Below, piece by piece: positions 32,165 to 43,643 of a stretch of 64,000 bases of DNA (its first letter is position 1; every line of letters begins with the position of its first letter). The notes under the pieces were generated by a model, which was not told the origin of the DNA, searched no databases, and saw nothing but the letters and a program-made list of their open reading frames with translations. Made by a program: the position numbers and the translations under genes. The stretch comes from Larix kaempferi (taxonomy: Eukaryota > Streptophyta > Pinopsida > Pinales > Pinaceae), in the NCBI GenBank assembly GCA_027924585.1, contig BSBM01001662.1, positions 1,302,001-1,366,000 of the forward strand, given 5' to 3'.

Positions 32165-32929
32165 ATGTTTGTTAGAAATCTTAAAATGGAATTTAATACA
32201 ACTGGAATGTATACTCGTTCAAAATATTGTAATGTTTCCCGCCATGTGTTATTAGAATCAATTGTAAACAAGTACACAAGGCATTGTCGACTATTGTCAC
32301 ACACATCTAACATTTTAAAAGTAAATAGAAAAACTATTCAAAATTACTTTGTTATAACAGATAACCTTGACAATCGAAATCAAATAGATTGTTGGGCCTT
32401 CATTGGAAGGTTGTCTCATTCAGACAAATAATTAATTGATGTTGTCAAGGAAATAGTACAAAAGTTTTGGCATGAAAATACTAGATCTTCAACCAATCAA
32501 AGAGATGTGCTAAAGTTGAGAAAAGGTGCTATTATCGTGAGCCCCACATTAAGCACTTCCTTTACATGACAAAAAAAAATCTCTATGAGAGATTTAAGAA
32601 TGAACACATGGAATTTAACCTAGGCCAAAGATCATTTGCGAAATGTAAACCTTGGTATGTTAGAATATGCACAGACCGCAACACATGTTGTTGTACATCC
32701 TATGTAGAATTTGATTATTTTATGACACATATGTCATGTTTTGCATACTAACATTTTGCAGGAGTTCTCATCCATAGTAATGTCGATTGCATTGAGGGAA
32801 TTTATTCATAGAATCATGTGTCCAAGGCTATATGGGTAAAAATATCATGGGAAATCTTTCCTATATGGAGCATGCTCTAGGTGCAACAGAATTTATCTAT
32901 TGAGTTGATGCATTCATGAAAGTGAGAGG
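32165..32929 (+). pseudogene. Transposase-like remnant, N-terminal part (family unassigned)
   Basis: One frame gives 'NRKTIQNYFVITDNLDNRNQ'. After a frameshift near 32500 another gives 'PHIKHFLYMTKKNLYERFKN', 'FAKCKPWYVRICTDRNTCCC' and 'YVEFDYFMTH'. The dense Cys cluster and the KPWYVR motif look like a zinc-binding module upstream of an integrase-fold domain, as I recall from uncharacterised transposase-like proteins in eukaryotes. I cannot name the family. The sequence is broken at 32930 by the LTR of copia C and resumes at 45077. Several stops are present. A decayed host gene is a less likely alternative. Confidence 0.45.
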
Positions 32930-33531
32930 TGTTGGTTGTGGATCCTGATTATAGACTTCATGATTTAGAGGTCGTGTTTCAGTCGTGTTTGGATCCCAGT
33001 ACCTAACGGGGGGTGTGGGGTGGGGATTTCCTCCCCACTATAGTCATCATGGGGATCCAAGGAGGGCGGTGACAATTTTGGGTTCCCCCCTAGTGTAGCT
33101 TTGGGGGTAACACCCCCATAGCGAAAAGTTTGGAAAAAATACCTTGTAAAATGTTGTAATTCCATAGTCAATCTAAATTGTTCATCATTAGGTCACAGAT
33201 CTGACGGTAGAAGTTATGTTAGGTATTTTTTCCCTAGAAGGAAACCCTCTTTGTGTATGAAGGAATTTTATTGTGGCTATGTATTATTGTGAAAAACTAG
33301 TGTTTCTGATAGAGACAATATGAGAGAGTGAAGAGGAAGTTGCAGCGGATTTGTTGTGCATTGTATCCCTTCATTTTGTTGGACAGAATAATAAAATACT
33401 ATTTGTTTCTCCATGGACATATCCCATATTGGGTGAACCATGTATATTGTTGTCTCTCTTGTAATATGTTTTTATGTGTTTTATTTATGCATTTTTTTAT
33501 GTTATTTCTCTGCGGTCCTGTTTTTCTAACA
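32930..33531 (+). repeat. 5' LTR of copia C
   Basis: A direct repeat of 44476-45076, with TGTTGGTTGTGG at the start and TTTCTAACA at the end. Confidence 0.9.
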
Positions 33532-33533
33532 AT

Positions 33534-33546
33534 TGGAATCAGAGGC
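33534..33546 (+). other. Primer-binding site of copia C (diverged)
   Basis: TGGAATCAGAGGC sits two bases after the LTR. It resembles the initiator-Met complement TGGTATCAGAGC with one substitution and one extra G. Confidence 0.6.
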
Positions 33547-33573
33547 AAAGGTCTATTTGGCTGATAAACTCGC

Positions 33574-34310
33574 ATGAAAGAAGGGTTCCTAGTTTTAGTG
33601 GGATCAATATTGGAAGAAGGAAATTTTAGGGTCAATAAATTGAAGAGCCAAAACTACCAGTTATGGAATATGCAAATGGAGGACTATTTGTATCAAAAGG
33701 ATCTATTCCTACCATTGGGTGGAAAAGCAAGTAAGTCGGTGACTATGAAGGATGAAGAATGGGAGGCTCTTGATAGAAAGGAACTAGGAACAAGATGGTT
33801 GTTCCTAGCATCATCGATGGCTTTCAACATTTCGAAAGAAAGGAAAATGAAGGATCTAATGAAGGAATTGGATAAAATGTATAAAAAACTCTCGAACTCC
33901 AACAAGGTATTTCTAGTGAAGCGATTATTTAATATGAAGATGTCGAAAGGTGGGTCTATTTCTGATCATTTAAATGAATTTAATACAGTTACTAATAAGC
34001 TAATTTATATAGGAATGAACTTCAGTGATGAGGTTAGGGCTCTTGTAATCTTGTACTCATTTCCAACACTCTGAAATTTGATGATGTTTTTGGTGTTTTC
34101 CTTAGCAAGGAAATGCGTTAGAAAAGCACATGTGAGACATCAGGTAATTCCTTGACCATGGAAAAAAGGGGAAGACAAAGGGAGAGGGGAAAGATCCCAG
34201 GTAATCGTGGGATGTATAGGAAGGGAAGATCTAAATCTAGACTGGTAAAGATAAAGTGTTGGAATTGTGGGAAGAAAGGACATTTGAAGAAAGATTTCAA
34301 TCTCTAAAGA
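33574..34310 (+). pseudogene. Copia C gag
   Basis: An open 166-residue frame contains 'NYQLWNMQMEDYLYQKDLF', 'DRKELGTRWLFLASSMAFNI', 'LVKRLFNMKMSKGGSISDHL' and 'NEFNTVTNKL', the copia gag (UBN2-type) pattern. After a stop at 34072 the knuckle appears at about 34255-34300 as 'CWNCGKKGHLKKDF', its last Cys changed to Phe. Gag builds the particle. The broken frame and knuckle suggest loss of function. Confidence 0.88.
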
Positions 34311-34404
34311 AACAATGAGATGGATAACAGGAGAATAATCAGGAATAAAATGTAGCAGGTGATGTGCTACAATATGCTTTGATTATTTCATTAGATAAGA
34401 CTAT

Positions 34405-34640
34405 TTATTTTTGGGTAGTAGATTCAGGGCTTCATCTCATGCCACACACCATAGAAAATATTTTCAAGATTATGTCCAAGGTAATTTTGGAGAGGTTTTA
34501 TTAGGTGATGATCAACCATGTAAAATTGTTGGAATGGGTAAGATACAGTTAAAGTTAAAGAATGGAAACCAATGGCTATTGAAATATGTAAGTAACATTC
34601 CTGCTATGAGAAGAAATCTAATCTCAATAGGGTAGGTACA
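34405..34640 (+). pseudogene. Copia C protease
   Basis: 'FWVVDSG' lies in one frame and 'ASSHATHHRKYFQDYV' in the next, so the active-site region (DSGASSH) is split by a frameshift at about 34430. It continues 'VGMGKIQLKLKNG' and 'YVSNIPAMRRNLISIG', the usual end of the copia protease. Confidence 0.85.
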
Positions 34641-34689
34641 TTGTATTTATGTACTGGTAATACTGACTCTTCTATCTCTTTAGCTTCTA

Positions 34690-35600
34690 CAAGAGTGGAT
34701 ACAACATTTTAGCATCATAGTCTTGGCCACATGAGTGAGAAGGGGATGCAGATTCTCCATTCAAGGAAGTTTTTCTCAGATTTGAAGTAGGTTAATTTGG
34801 AATATTGTGAGAACTGTGTTTATGGAAAACATAAGAGAGTCAAATTTCTCAGAGTTGGGAAGCAAAAGAAGAGTGAAAATTTAGAGCTTGTGCGTACAGT
34901 TGTATGGGGTTCGGCTCAAGTGAAATCTCTTCGCGGATCTCGTTATTGTGTTATTTGTATTGATGATGCAACTAGAAAAACTTGGGTTTATTGCATTCGA
35001 CAAAATATTATGTTTTCTACTCTAAAGAATTAGAAAGAATTGGTTGAGAATGAGACAAGAAAAAGGTTGAAGTGTCTCATATCATATAATGGAGGTGAAT
35101 ATTGTGGCAAGGAGTTTGATAGTTACTATTATACCATGGGATTCGTAGACATAGGACAATTCCAAGAGCACCAAAAGAAAATGGTGTGTCGGAAAGGATG
35201 AACAAGACAATCATGGAGCATGCAAGGTGTATGAGATTGCATGCATGGTTTCCATTACAGCTGTATATACTATTATTTGCATAATAAACAAAGGGCATTC
35301 AAGCTCCTTGGATGGTGGAAATCCAAAGAAGACATGGACAGGTAAAAAAGTAAACCACTCATTTCTGAAGACTTTTGGTTGTGAAGCATTTGTCCATATT
35401 GATAAAGAAATTAGACCAAAGCTTGAGGCTAAATCCAAGAAATGTACTTTTATTGGATACGGAGTTGATCATTTTGGTTATCGCTTATGGGATTATGAAA
35501 ATCACAAAATCAATAGGAGTAGAGATGTGGTATTCAATGAAAATTTCATGTACAAAGATCAGTTGCAGGGAAAGAAACGGGAAAAAGAAAACACATAATA
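34690..35600 (+). pseudogene. Copia C pre-integrase and integrase
   Basis: 'HHSLGHMSEKGMQIL' and 'CENCVYGKHKRVKF' are the HHCC zinc motif. 'YCVICIDDATRKTWVY' carries the first catalytic Asp, with 'IDD' for the usual 'VDD'. 'ISYNGGEYCGKEF' has Asn where the second Asp is expected. 'PRAPKENGVSERMNKTIMEH' (frame-shifted) holds the Glu. The C-terminal part 'EAFVHIDKEIRPKLEAKSKK' and 'NRSRDVVFNENF' is open at 35227-35598. Frameshifts and the lost Asp make it inactive. Confidence 0.88.
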
Positions 35601-35759
35601 CACGGTGCTTGATGAAATCAAAGAAAATGAAATTTCAAAAGTTCCAAAAAATTAAAATGTACAACAACAGTAGCAGTAGGTTCCTCAAACTCCTGCAAAT
35701 GTTTTTAGATTATCTACCAGGGTAAGTAAACCCACTAAACGATACTCTCATTCATTGTA

Positions 35760-36470
35760 TTATTTATTGTTGATTGATTCTGGTGAACCAAAAAGTTATG
35801 AAGAGGCAATGCAGGTAGACACTAGAAAGAAGTGGGAGCAAGGCATGAAAGGGGAGATGGACTCCTTGGTAAGAAACCATACTTGGGACTTGGTTCAATT
35901 TCCTGCAAGTAAAAGAGCATTGTAGAATAAATGGATTTACAAGTTGAAGGAAAAATATGGAGGTAAAAAGTGGTACAAGGCCAAACTTGTTGTAAAGGGG
36001 TTTGCACAGAAGAAAGGTATATATTTTGATGAAATATTTTCTCATGTTATTAAAATGACTTCAATTAGGACTATTTTAAGTCTAGTGGTAGTAGAAGATT
36101 TGTATCTTGAATAGTTAGATGTAAAAACGATTTTTTCTCCATGGGGATTTGGAGGAAAAGATTTATATGCAACATCCACAGGTGTATGAGGTTAAAGGGA
36201 AGGAGAATTTAGTATGTAGGTTGAAGAAGAGATTATATGGACTTAAGCAAGATCCAAGGAAGTGGTATTTGAAATATGACAAGTTTATGACAGAACAAGG
36301 TTATAGTAAATGTCATTCTAACCATTGTGTTTATTTCAAGAGAATAAATAATGGAAGTTATATTATATTTTTATTGTATGTGGAATCTAGATGATATGCT
36401 TGTTGTAGGGTTTAACATGCAATATATAAATGTGCTCAAAAGGAAATCATATAATTAATTTGCGATGAAG
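35760..36470 (+). pseudogene. Copia C reverse transcriptase
   Basis: 'EPKSYEEAMQVDTRKKWEQG', 'KWIYKLKEKYGGKKWYKAKL' and 'VVKGFAQKKGIYFDE' mark the RT N-terminus. '[19 protein letters not shown]' and '[18 protein letters not shown]' follow in another frame. The catalytic YVDD is disrupted: at about 36379-36394 a 7-bp insert (atctaga) splits the Asp codons. The enzyme is therefore dead independently of the B insertion. Confidence 0.88.
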
Positions 36471-37269
36471 GATTTGGGTGGTGCAAAGAAAATCCTTGGT
36501 ATGAGAATAACAAGAGGCAAGAAAAATCACAAATTGACATTGTCTCAGGGTGAGTACATAGAGAAGGTGTTGGAGAGGTTTAGAATGCGGGATGAAAAAA
36601 TAGCTAGTACACCTTTGTCCAACCATTTACAACTGACCAAATATATGTATCCCAAGGCACAAGAGGAGATAGAGTACATGTCCAAGGTCCCTTATTCATT
36701 AACAGTTGGTAGCCTAATGTGTGCAATGGTGTGCACAATACCATATATATCACATGCAGTGGGAGTTGTGAGCAAGTATATGAACAATCCAAGTAAAGAG
36801 AATTGGAAAGCAATAAAGTGGATTCTCAAGTATTTGAGAGGTACTACTACTCATTCATTATGTTTTGTAGGTTCAAACAATATTCTACAAGGATATGTTT
36901 ATGTAGATATGGCAGGTGGTAAAGAAAGAAGGAGAACCACAGGATATGTTTTTACTATAGGTGGAACAACAATAAGTTGGATTTCGAAACTACAAAAGGT
37001 TGTTTCACTTTCAACAATGGAAGTAGAGTATGTTGCTACTACAGAGGCTATTAAAAGGATGATTTGGCTACAGAGGTTCATGAAGGAATTGGGTAAGAAG
37101 TAGGAGAATAGAAGGTTGTATAGTGACATACAGAGTTCCATTCATCTTGCAAAGAACTTAGCTTTACATTCTAAGACTAAACATTTAAAGCTCAAGTACC
37201 ATTCCATATGATCCATATAGGAAGATGAATAGTTGAATTTGGAAAAGATACATACTAGAGAGAATCATG
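36465..37269 (+). pseudogene. Copia C RT connection and RNase H, 5' part
   Basis: The open 212-residue frame reads 'MKDLGGAKKILGMRITRGKK', 'TVGSLMCAMVCTIPYISHAV', 'GYVYVDMAGGKERRRTTGY' and 'VVSLSTMEVEYVATTEA'. The first RNase H Asp motif (usually DADWAG) is DMAG. After a stop at 37101 it continues weakly to 'TRENHV' at the copia B insertion. Confidence 0.85.
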
Positions 37270-37926
37270 TGTTAAATTTTTAGAATTTACTTCAATCTGA
37301 TCTAGGATCTTAACTAAGAGAACAACATGTACAGCAAATCTACAGCATATCAATCATGGACACAATAATGCCAGCACATAAGAGACACGGAGTTTACTTG
37401 GGGAAAACTATAAAGGTGAAAAACCCTAATAACTTCCTCAGCGATAGATAGAGCAATGATACAACCAGAATATAAGAGATAGTCTTCTCCTAGCAGCAGA
37501 GCCTCCTCCTCCACAAGTGCGCCTCTCTCCCAAGTGTGAGTGAGAGAATAGAATAATCAAATAGAGATCTCCCGATCTCTATTTCTACTAGACTTGACTT
37601 GCCTAATAACCTTTACTAGGTCGGCCTTAACTTAACCACATAACACAATGCTGACTGGGCCAACACCCAATAGGGTGGTCTAATAACCCTTTGAACCACA
37701 TGGCTGACCCCCACTAGGGTGGTCTAACAACCCTTCGACCCACATGACTTATACAGGGCCAACCCCAACAAAGTGGTCTAATAACCCATCAAATATAAGT
37801 TACGACACTTACAATATAAATGACGACACTTCCGTATAGAGGAATAATAACATCTCTATAGGAATATAAAATACATATATGAAATACATGGGTGAAATAC
37901 CTTCCGAAGTTACATATACGTCAACA
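37270..37926 (-). repeat. 3' LTR of copia B
   Basis: The LTR is 657 bp with TG...CA ends and is directly preceded (minus) by the tract AAGAGGGAG. The TATA position of the partner reads ctatttctac here, so it is mutated. Confidence 0.92.
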
Positions 37927-37937
37927 CTCCCTCTTAA
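37927..37937 (-). other. Polypurine tract of copia B
   Basis: The minus strand reads AAGAGGGAG, identical to that of copia A. Confidence 0.7.
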
Positions 37938-38199
37938 CTAGGAAGGTATTTCTCGACACAGGTCTGCTAGCACAAGTCTCCTTCTTTGGATCATCATCAG
38001 CGAATCATCATCCTCGAATCATCATCATCGTCACTGTTGTTACTATCTCAATCAATCTCTGAATCTACTCGTCATAGGAAGTTCTACATAGCCAGTCCTT
38101 TTTCATACTGGATGTAGGCCCACCACCTGCAGGTCTTCATCATCACTGGCCATACTATGGAATCCTCAAGACTTATTACGTGTGTCACAAAACCTTGCA

Positions 38200-38740
38200 A
38201 AAGCATCCCAGGACTTATTACGGGCACACAGCCCAACCTATCGGATCTCCCAGGGAGATATTACATGTGACCCTACCACAAAACCTCGAAAGAGAATCCC
38301 AATACTAATTACGAGCACACAGCTCAACCTATCGGATCTCCCAGGGAGCTATTATATGTGGTCACCACAAAACCTTGCAAGAGCATCCCAGGACTTATTA
38401 CGGGAACACATCCCAACCTATCAGATCTCCCAGGGCGATATTACATGTGGTCATGGAAAAACCTTGCAAGAGCATCCCAGGACTTATTACAATGCTATTA
38501 TATGCCATAGGACAAAACCTCGAAAGAGCATCTGCCAGATATCCCAGGGAGCTATTATATGCCAACTGAAAAACCTTGCAAGACTATCTGCAGATCTCCC
38601 AGGGCACTATTATATGTCCTCCCAAAGCAAAACCTCGAAAGAGCATTTGCCAAATCTCCCAGGGAGCTATTATATGCCAGCGGCAAAACCTAGCAAGAGA
38701 ATCTACAAACCTCCCAGGGTGCTATTATATGCTTATTTGC
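38200..38740. repeat. Irregular minisatellite in copia B 3' spacer
   Basis: Variants of 'aaaacctcgaaagagcatc' and 'tctcccagggagctattat' recur eight or more times with spacing of roughly 55-95 bp. Element A has only one such unit (10440-10520) and instead expanded a different 55-bp unit. Confidence 0.8.
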
Positions 38741-38769
38741 ACAACCTGTCCACAGCCATAGAGTATCAA

Positions 38770-39300
38770 CTTGATACTCACCATACATCATCCTGATGTA
38801 TACATGATCATCCTGATCATCATCACTTCAACATCTTGTTGCATGTCATCTGGAGCAACATCCTGAAGCTCGTCATCCATGATAATATAATGCATACCAA
38901 GTATCTACCTTATACATATCATCATATATGATCCACCTGATCATACAATGTATCCACCTGATACAAATACAAAAACATGATCCACCTGATCATACCTGAT
39001 ACATATCAACATACATGATCTACCTGATCATACACAGTATCTACCTGATACATATACAGATACATAGTCCAAGCATCCAACATGATGCATATACAAAACA
39101 TATACAAATGATCCTACTGATCATATCCAACATCCAACATGATGCGTACATACATATACATATAAATGATCCAACTAATCATATCCAGCATCCAACATGA
39201 TGTGTACATACATATACATATAAATGATCCAACTGATCATATCCAGCATCCTCCTAATGCATATACATAGTAGTAACTGGAGCATCATCCTGATGCTCAA
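38770..39300. repeat. Short gatcc/gatacat repeat block in copia B spacer
   Basis: Alternating 'gatccacctgatca' and 'tatccacctgatacat' motifs, as at 11040-11580 in copia A. Confidence 0.7.
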
Positions 39301-39378
39301 CATCCAGCGCTTACATCCACAGCCATGTGAAGGATCCTCCTTCCAACATGCTTGGAATGGCTTCTGCAAATGTGTCCA

Positions 39379-40695
39379 TCACTTCTTCCTCAAAGTGTCA
39401 TCAATCTGAAGAACACCAAGCCTCTCCTTGAAGTACTCGAACTTCACCCTGGCTAGTGGCTTCGTCAGCACATCTGCAATATGCTCGTCCATCGCAATGT
39501 ACAGGAGCTTCACAGCTCCTCTCTGCACCATATCCCTAATATAGTGATATTTGATCTCTATGTGTTTCAACCTGTCATGAAACATTGGGTTCTCAGATAG
39601 CTTCACACAACTCTGGTTATCACAAAAGATACCAGTAGCATCCAATGGGAGATCAAATAACTCAGACAGTAGCTTCCGAAGCCATACTTCCTCACAACTA
39701 GTTGAACAGGCTGCAACATACTCTGCCTCAGCTGTACTCAGTTCTACGCAGGACTGCTTCCTGCTGAACCAAGAGATCACACCTGATCCCATACTGAAGC
39801 AACATTGAGATGTGCTCTTCCTATCTGCAGCACTGCCAGCCCAATCTGAATCAACATAACCCTGCAGGTTAAACTTTTGATTCGCTTCATACTTGAGCCC
39901 ATAATCCACTGTACCCTTCAGGTACCTCAGAACATGCTTTACAGCAACCAGGTGAACACTCCTCGGATCCATCAGGAACTGGCTCAATGTGTTCACCGCA
40001 AAGCAAATATCTGGTCTCGTGTTTGTCAGGTACATCAAGGACCCAATCATCTGATGATACATAGATACATCAACCGGCTCAGATGAAGCATCACATAGAA
40101 GATTCAGATTCGATGCCATAGGTGCGGCCATGGCCTTGCAATCCATCATCCCGAATCTCTTCAGGATATCTACTGTGTACTTCCCTTGACCAAGGAAGAT
40201 CCCACCTGCACTCTGCCACACCTCCATACCTAGAAAATAATGCATCATTCCCAAATCTTTCATATCAAACTTGGCAGCAAGCTTCCACTGCATGTCGACA
40301 ATCAATCTATCTTCACCTGTGATAAACAGGTCATCCGTATACAAAAGTAGTGTCACTGGATTGCCTTCCTCAACCTTGTAGTAAAGGTTGGAATCCGCTT
40401 TACTCTTGGTAAATACCAAACTGGATAGAAAGCTGTCTATCCTACCATACCAAGTTCTGCACATATATGACTCCCTGTCATGTATCTCAGAACCAAGTGG
40501 CTGCTCCACATACACTTCTTCTTCCACCAAACCGTTCAAGAAAACTGTCTTGAAATCCATATGGTGTATCTTCCCTATCATCACTGCAGCCGAAGCAAGT
40601 GCTGATCTAATGGAAGTGTATCTGGCTACAGGAGCAAAAGTCTCTGTGCTACCACTTGCAGCATGCTTGATATTGTAGCTTCTCTTAGAAGTCAC
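39379..40695 (-). CDS. Copia B reverse transcriptase-RNase H open frame (438 aa)
   Basis: A single open frame. RT motifs are 'TFAPVARYTSIRSALASAAV', 'HMDFKTVFLNGLVEEEVYVE', 'LLLYTDDLFITGED' (YTDD, both Asp present) and 'LGMMHYFLGMEVW'. RNase H has 'GYVDSDWAGSAADRKSTSQ', 'LSTAEAEYVAACS' and 'FCDNQSCVKLSENPMF', ending 'ADVLTKPLARVKFEYFKERL'. Compared with copia A, about 27 codons that normally hold the KARLVARGF block are deleted just before 'TFAPVA', so activity is doubtful. No gag, protease or full integrase is attached. The frame can be extended upstream only with frame changes, so the true start is unknown. Confidence 0.85.
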   Translation of the reverse strand: MTSKRSYNIKHAASGSTETFAPVARYTSIRSALASAAVMIGKIHHMDFKTVFLNGLVEEEVYVEQPLGSEIHDRESYMCRTWYGRIDSFLSSLVFTKSKADSNLYYKVEEGNPVTLLLYTDDLFITGEDRLIVDMQWKLAAKFDMKDLGMMHYFLGMEVWQSAGGIFLGQGKYTVDILKRFGMMDCKAMAAPMASNLNLLCDASSEPVDVSMYHQMIGSLMYLTNTRPDICFAVNTLSQFLMDPRSVHLVAVKHVLRYLKGTVDYGLKYEANQKFNLQGYVDSDWAGSAADRKSTSQCCFSMGSGVISWFSRKQSCVELSTAEAEYVAACSTSCEEVWLRKLLSELFDLPLDATGIFCDNQSCVKLSENPMFHDRLKHIEIKYHYIRDMVQRGAVKLLYIAMDEHIADVLTKPLARVKFEYFKERLGVLQIDDTLRKK

Positions 40696-41232
40696 TATAG
40701 ACTCCCCTTCAGGTCTTGGGACTGCATCCCAAACATCTTCGTGATCGACTGGTACTCCTCGATCATGGCATTCTTCCCAGATCCTAGGAACTTCAATGTC
40801 TTCAATATTTTCAATAGATAACTTTGTTGTTGAACAAATGTTGTAGTCCTTCTTTTGTAGGTGATGGTATACGATCTTTCCTACACAACAAGTTAAATTG
40901 CATAATTAGAAAACATCTCATAGTTTTCAGAACAAATTCTTACACATAAAGAAATATGTCATACAGTCATGCAATTATCTTAGCCAATGCTTCAATACAA
41001 CATTTATCCATATTCTGTAACTTTCTAGATGCCTTCCAATCTCTACCAGAACATTGTTAAGAGTATGCACAACTCCTAACATGTCAGCAAAGAGGTTTCA
41101 TTCTAGATAAATAGCAATGGAATGTTGTATAGTGCCATAGGCCACTTACCCATGTATATTAGTAGTATATGGTTCATCAATGCAACTATTCTAATATGCA
41201 TAATACACAACCTAATTCCATAAGCATATACA

Positions 41233-41421
41233 TCATTGAATAACATTATGTAAGAAATGACAATTCAAATGCTTATCTTTGTTTGGTTGCTGGGTGGACT
41301 CCCTCTGAATCTTTGTAACTCCATTCTGATGTGGATTGTGAGAAGTGGTCAACTCCCTCTGAATATCTGCATCCTTGTAGAAACTACTGAAGTGTGCTCC
41401 TTTGTTGTCTTGCAGGAACAA
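41233..41421 (-). pseudogene. Integrase core relic in copia B
   Basis: The frame reads 'LQDNKGAHFSSFYKDADIQR' then 'ELTTSHNPHQNGVTK'. 'DNKGAHF' corresponds to the DNGGEF motif holding the second catalytic Asp, and 'QNGVTK' to QNGVAERK with the Glu lost. It aligns with the relic in element A. The first Asp motif and zinc domain are absent. Confidence 0.7.
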
Positions 41422-43631
41422 CTGAAGTGTGCTCCCTCTTGATATTTGCTTCCTGGATTACCTGTCCTTGAACTTACATCCATCCTTAATCACTATGCAT
41501 GCTTATTAGTATCATCATTGTGTTATCCTTGAGGTCTCATACATAATCACACATTTATTAGTATAATCTTAATACTATCAAAACACAATAATCTTAAACA
41601 TGTATATTCATGATCATTCACAGATAATAAGCATTAGTATTCAAGGTTTCAGGGAAGTCTTCTTTTACTCATGCATATTCTTATTTGATCATGGGACTCT
41701 TCTGATTAGTTAAATCATCAATGCATAAACCCGTGATTACTCAAACCTATACCTTCATGATTCTTCTGGTTAGTCATATCATCAATTATGGTAAGAAACA
41801 TAATATGGATACAGCCATGACTATTCAAACCTATGACTTCATGAATAATCATTATCAACAACACAACAGTATAAGATCCTAACACAAGGTAGGATTCTAG
41901 CTTGATATAGGAAAAACATACCTGGATTAGCATGCTAGCTAGTTATGTCTAACATACCCGCATAATGTCTTCTGGTTCTCTTCAGTGACTTGTGCTAGTA
42001 ACCTGCATGTCTCATAGGTTAACCATTGTAGGACCAAGTTATACATACCTCGAAAGTAGATCTTCTATGTGATCCATGACAATGGATGAATCTTTGTCTT
42101 CATGTCACCATGATCATATGTTCTTGAAGTAGAACATGATTTGTCTTTCTTGGTGTACCTTTTTTGTTAGCGAACAACATAAACCTCATACAACATCACA
42201 ATGCATTAGTACATTCATAAGTGTCAAAACCTTAATCAATGAATATCTTCTATTAAGGTGATACGACAAGTCTAGTAATTAATCAAGATTGTACTGTAAT
42301 GATATGAAGACAAACATATGATAAACTTAACCATGAAACATACCTGTAAGCCATACCTGTCAATATTGCTTGTAATATTCTTATGGAAGGCCTTAGCCTC
42401 ATCTCCCTCTGAGACAGGAACTTCTTCACTTATGCAAGTGACCAATCCATCTTCTTCTAGGATTAACCCAATCCACTTGATTTGCAAGAACTGGACCTGG
42501 AGCTGGATTAGGGTTTGTTAAAGAAACCCCAAAAATTCAAACTTTGAATTTCAAACTTCTGAAAGGATAGAAATATGCACCTTGATGAGCTGATCAAGTT
42601 GGTATATTCAGAATTTGAAAACTGCAAAGTTTCACCCCTCGAAATTACCTTTTAGATTTCCGGATTCACTAGGGAGGACCCTGAATTAGGGTTTGAGTTT
42701 CTCAGAGCTTCACCCAACCAAAAGATTTGATTAAAATCTCTAATATTTTATTTTTATGAGGAACTTCCAGCCGTGGTCACAGATTTCCAAAATTCCAATT
42801 TTTGCAGAAGCCCTAATTTTCCATCTTTCCGATCAAAGTCCCGAACTGGGGTTTGATCAAGCCCGGCCTTCTGCCCAACAAAAAAATCTGATCTTGGTCT
42901 CTAAATTTCGATTTTGATGAGTAGAATCCATCCGTGGTCTCCGATTACAAAAATTCAAACTTTCTCCGAAGCCCTAAATTCCGGAAGCCATGAATGAAGG
43001 TGCTTCAAAAATAATTATGTTTTGACAGAAATATGTACCTGATTGTTTCTGGTGTAACTCTAAACTTTTCGATCCACAGGGTCTGAAACATTTTCCTAAG
43101 ATATCCCGACCTGTTATATTTCCATCCCGATAGGTCTGACCTCAATTGGATTCTCTGAGAGAGAGTTATGCCAAGTGTCGCAGCGTGACCTGTTTATGGG
43201 ATAATACAGGAGAGAGAACTTGTACAGTGTGCCACGTGTCACTGGTTCAACTTCGACCTTTGAAAACGTTTCCTAAGATATTACAGTCTGTGTACTACCT
43301 GTCACTTTTTACTAAATTTCATTTGGAGCTTCCTATCCCAATTTATGACCTTTTTCCCAAGGTCACCTGATTTTGACTCAGATCTGGAAGAGGCAGAAAC
43401 CCTATATTGTACAGATCATAAATCACAAAGTACAATGAATTAGAGGTTTTCCTTTGGATACAAGGTACATGGGGATCTTATATTCTACCTATAAAATTTT
43501 CAGATCCGAAACATTCTCCAAAATGGATTTATAGCGAAAGTGCTACGATGACGGGTTTTTTCTATATCAAGCCCTAGCATCGTAAGTGCAACAAGTGTCA
43601 TACATGCCATATCATGCCTTCTTTCAAGCTA
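41422..43631 (-). other. Copia B non-coding 5' leader
   Basis: Collinear with the leader of element A (14839-16992). It has no gag or protease frame. A short open frame (42272-42487, 'IGLILEEDGLVTCISEE') ends at a donor-like CAG|GTATG at 42356-42357 (minus), and an acceptor-like TTGTGTAG|GA lies at 40881-40882. Confidence 0.6.
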
Positions 43632-43643
43632 GCTCTAATACCA
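43632..43643 (-). other. Primer-binding site of copia B
   Basis: The minus strand reads TGGTATTAGAGC directly after the LTR. It has one substitution from the initiator-Met complement. Confidence 0.8.
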
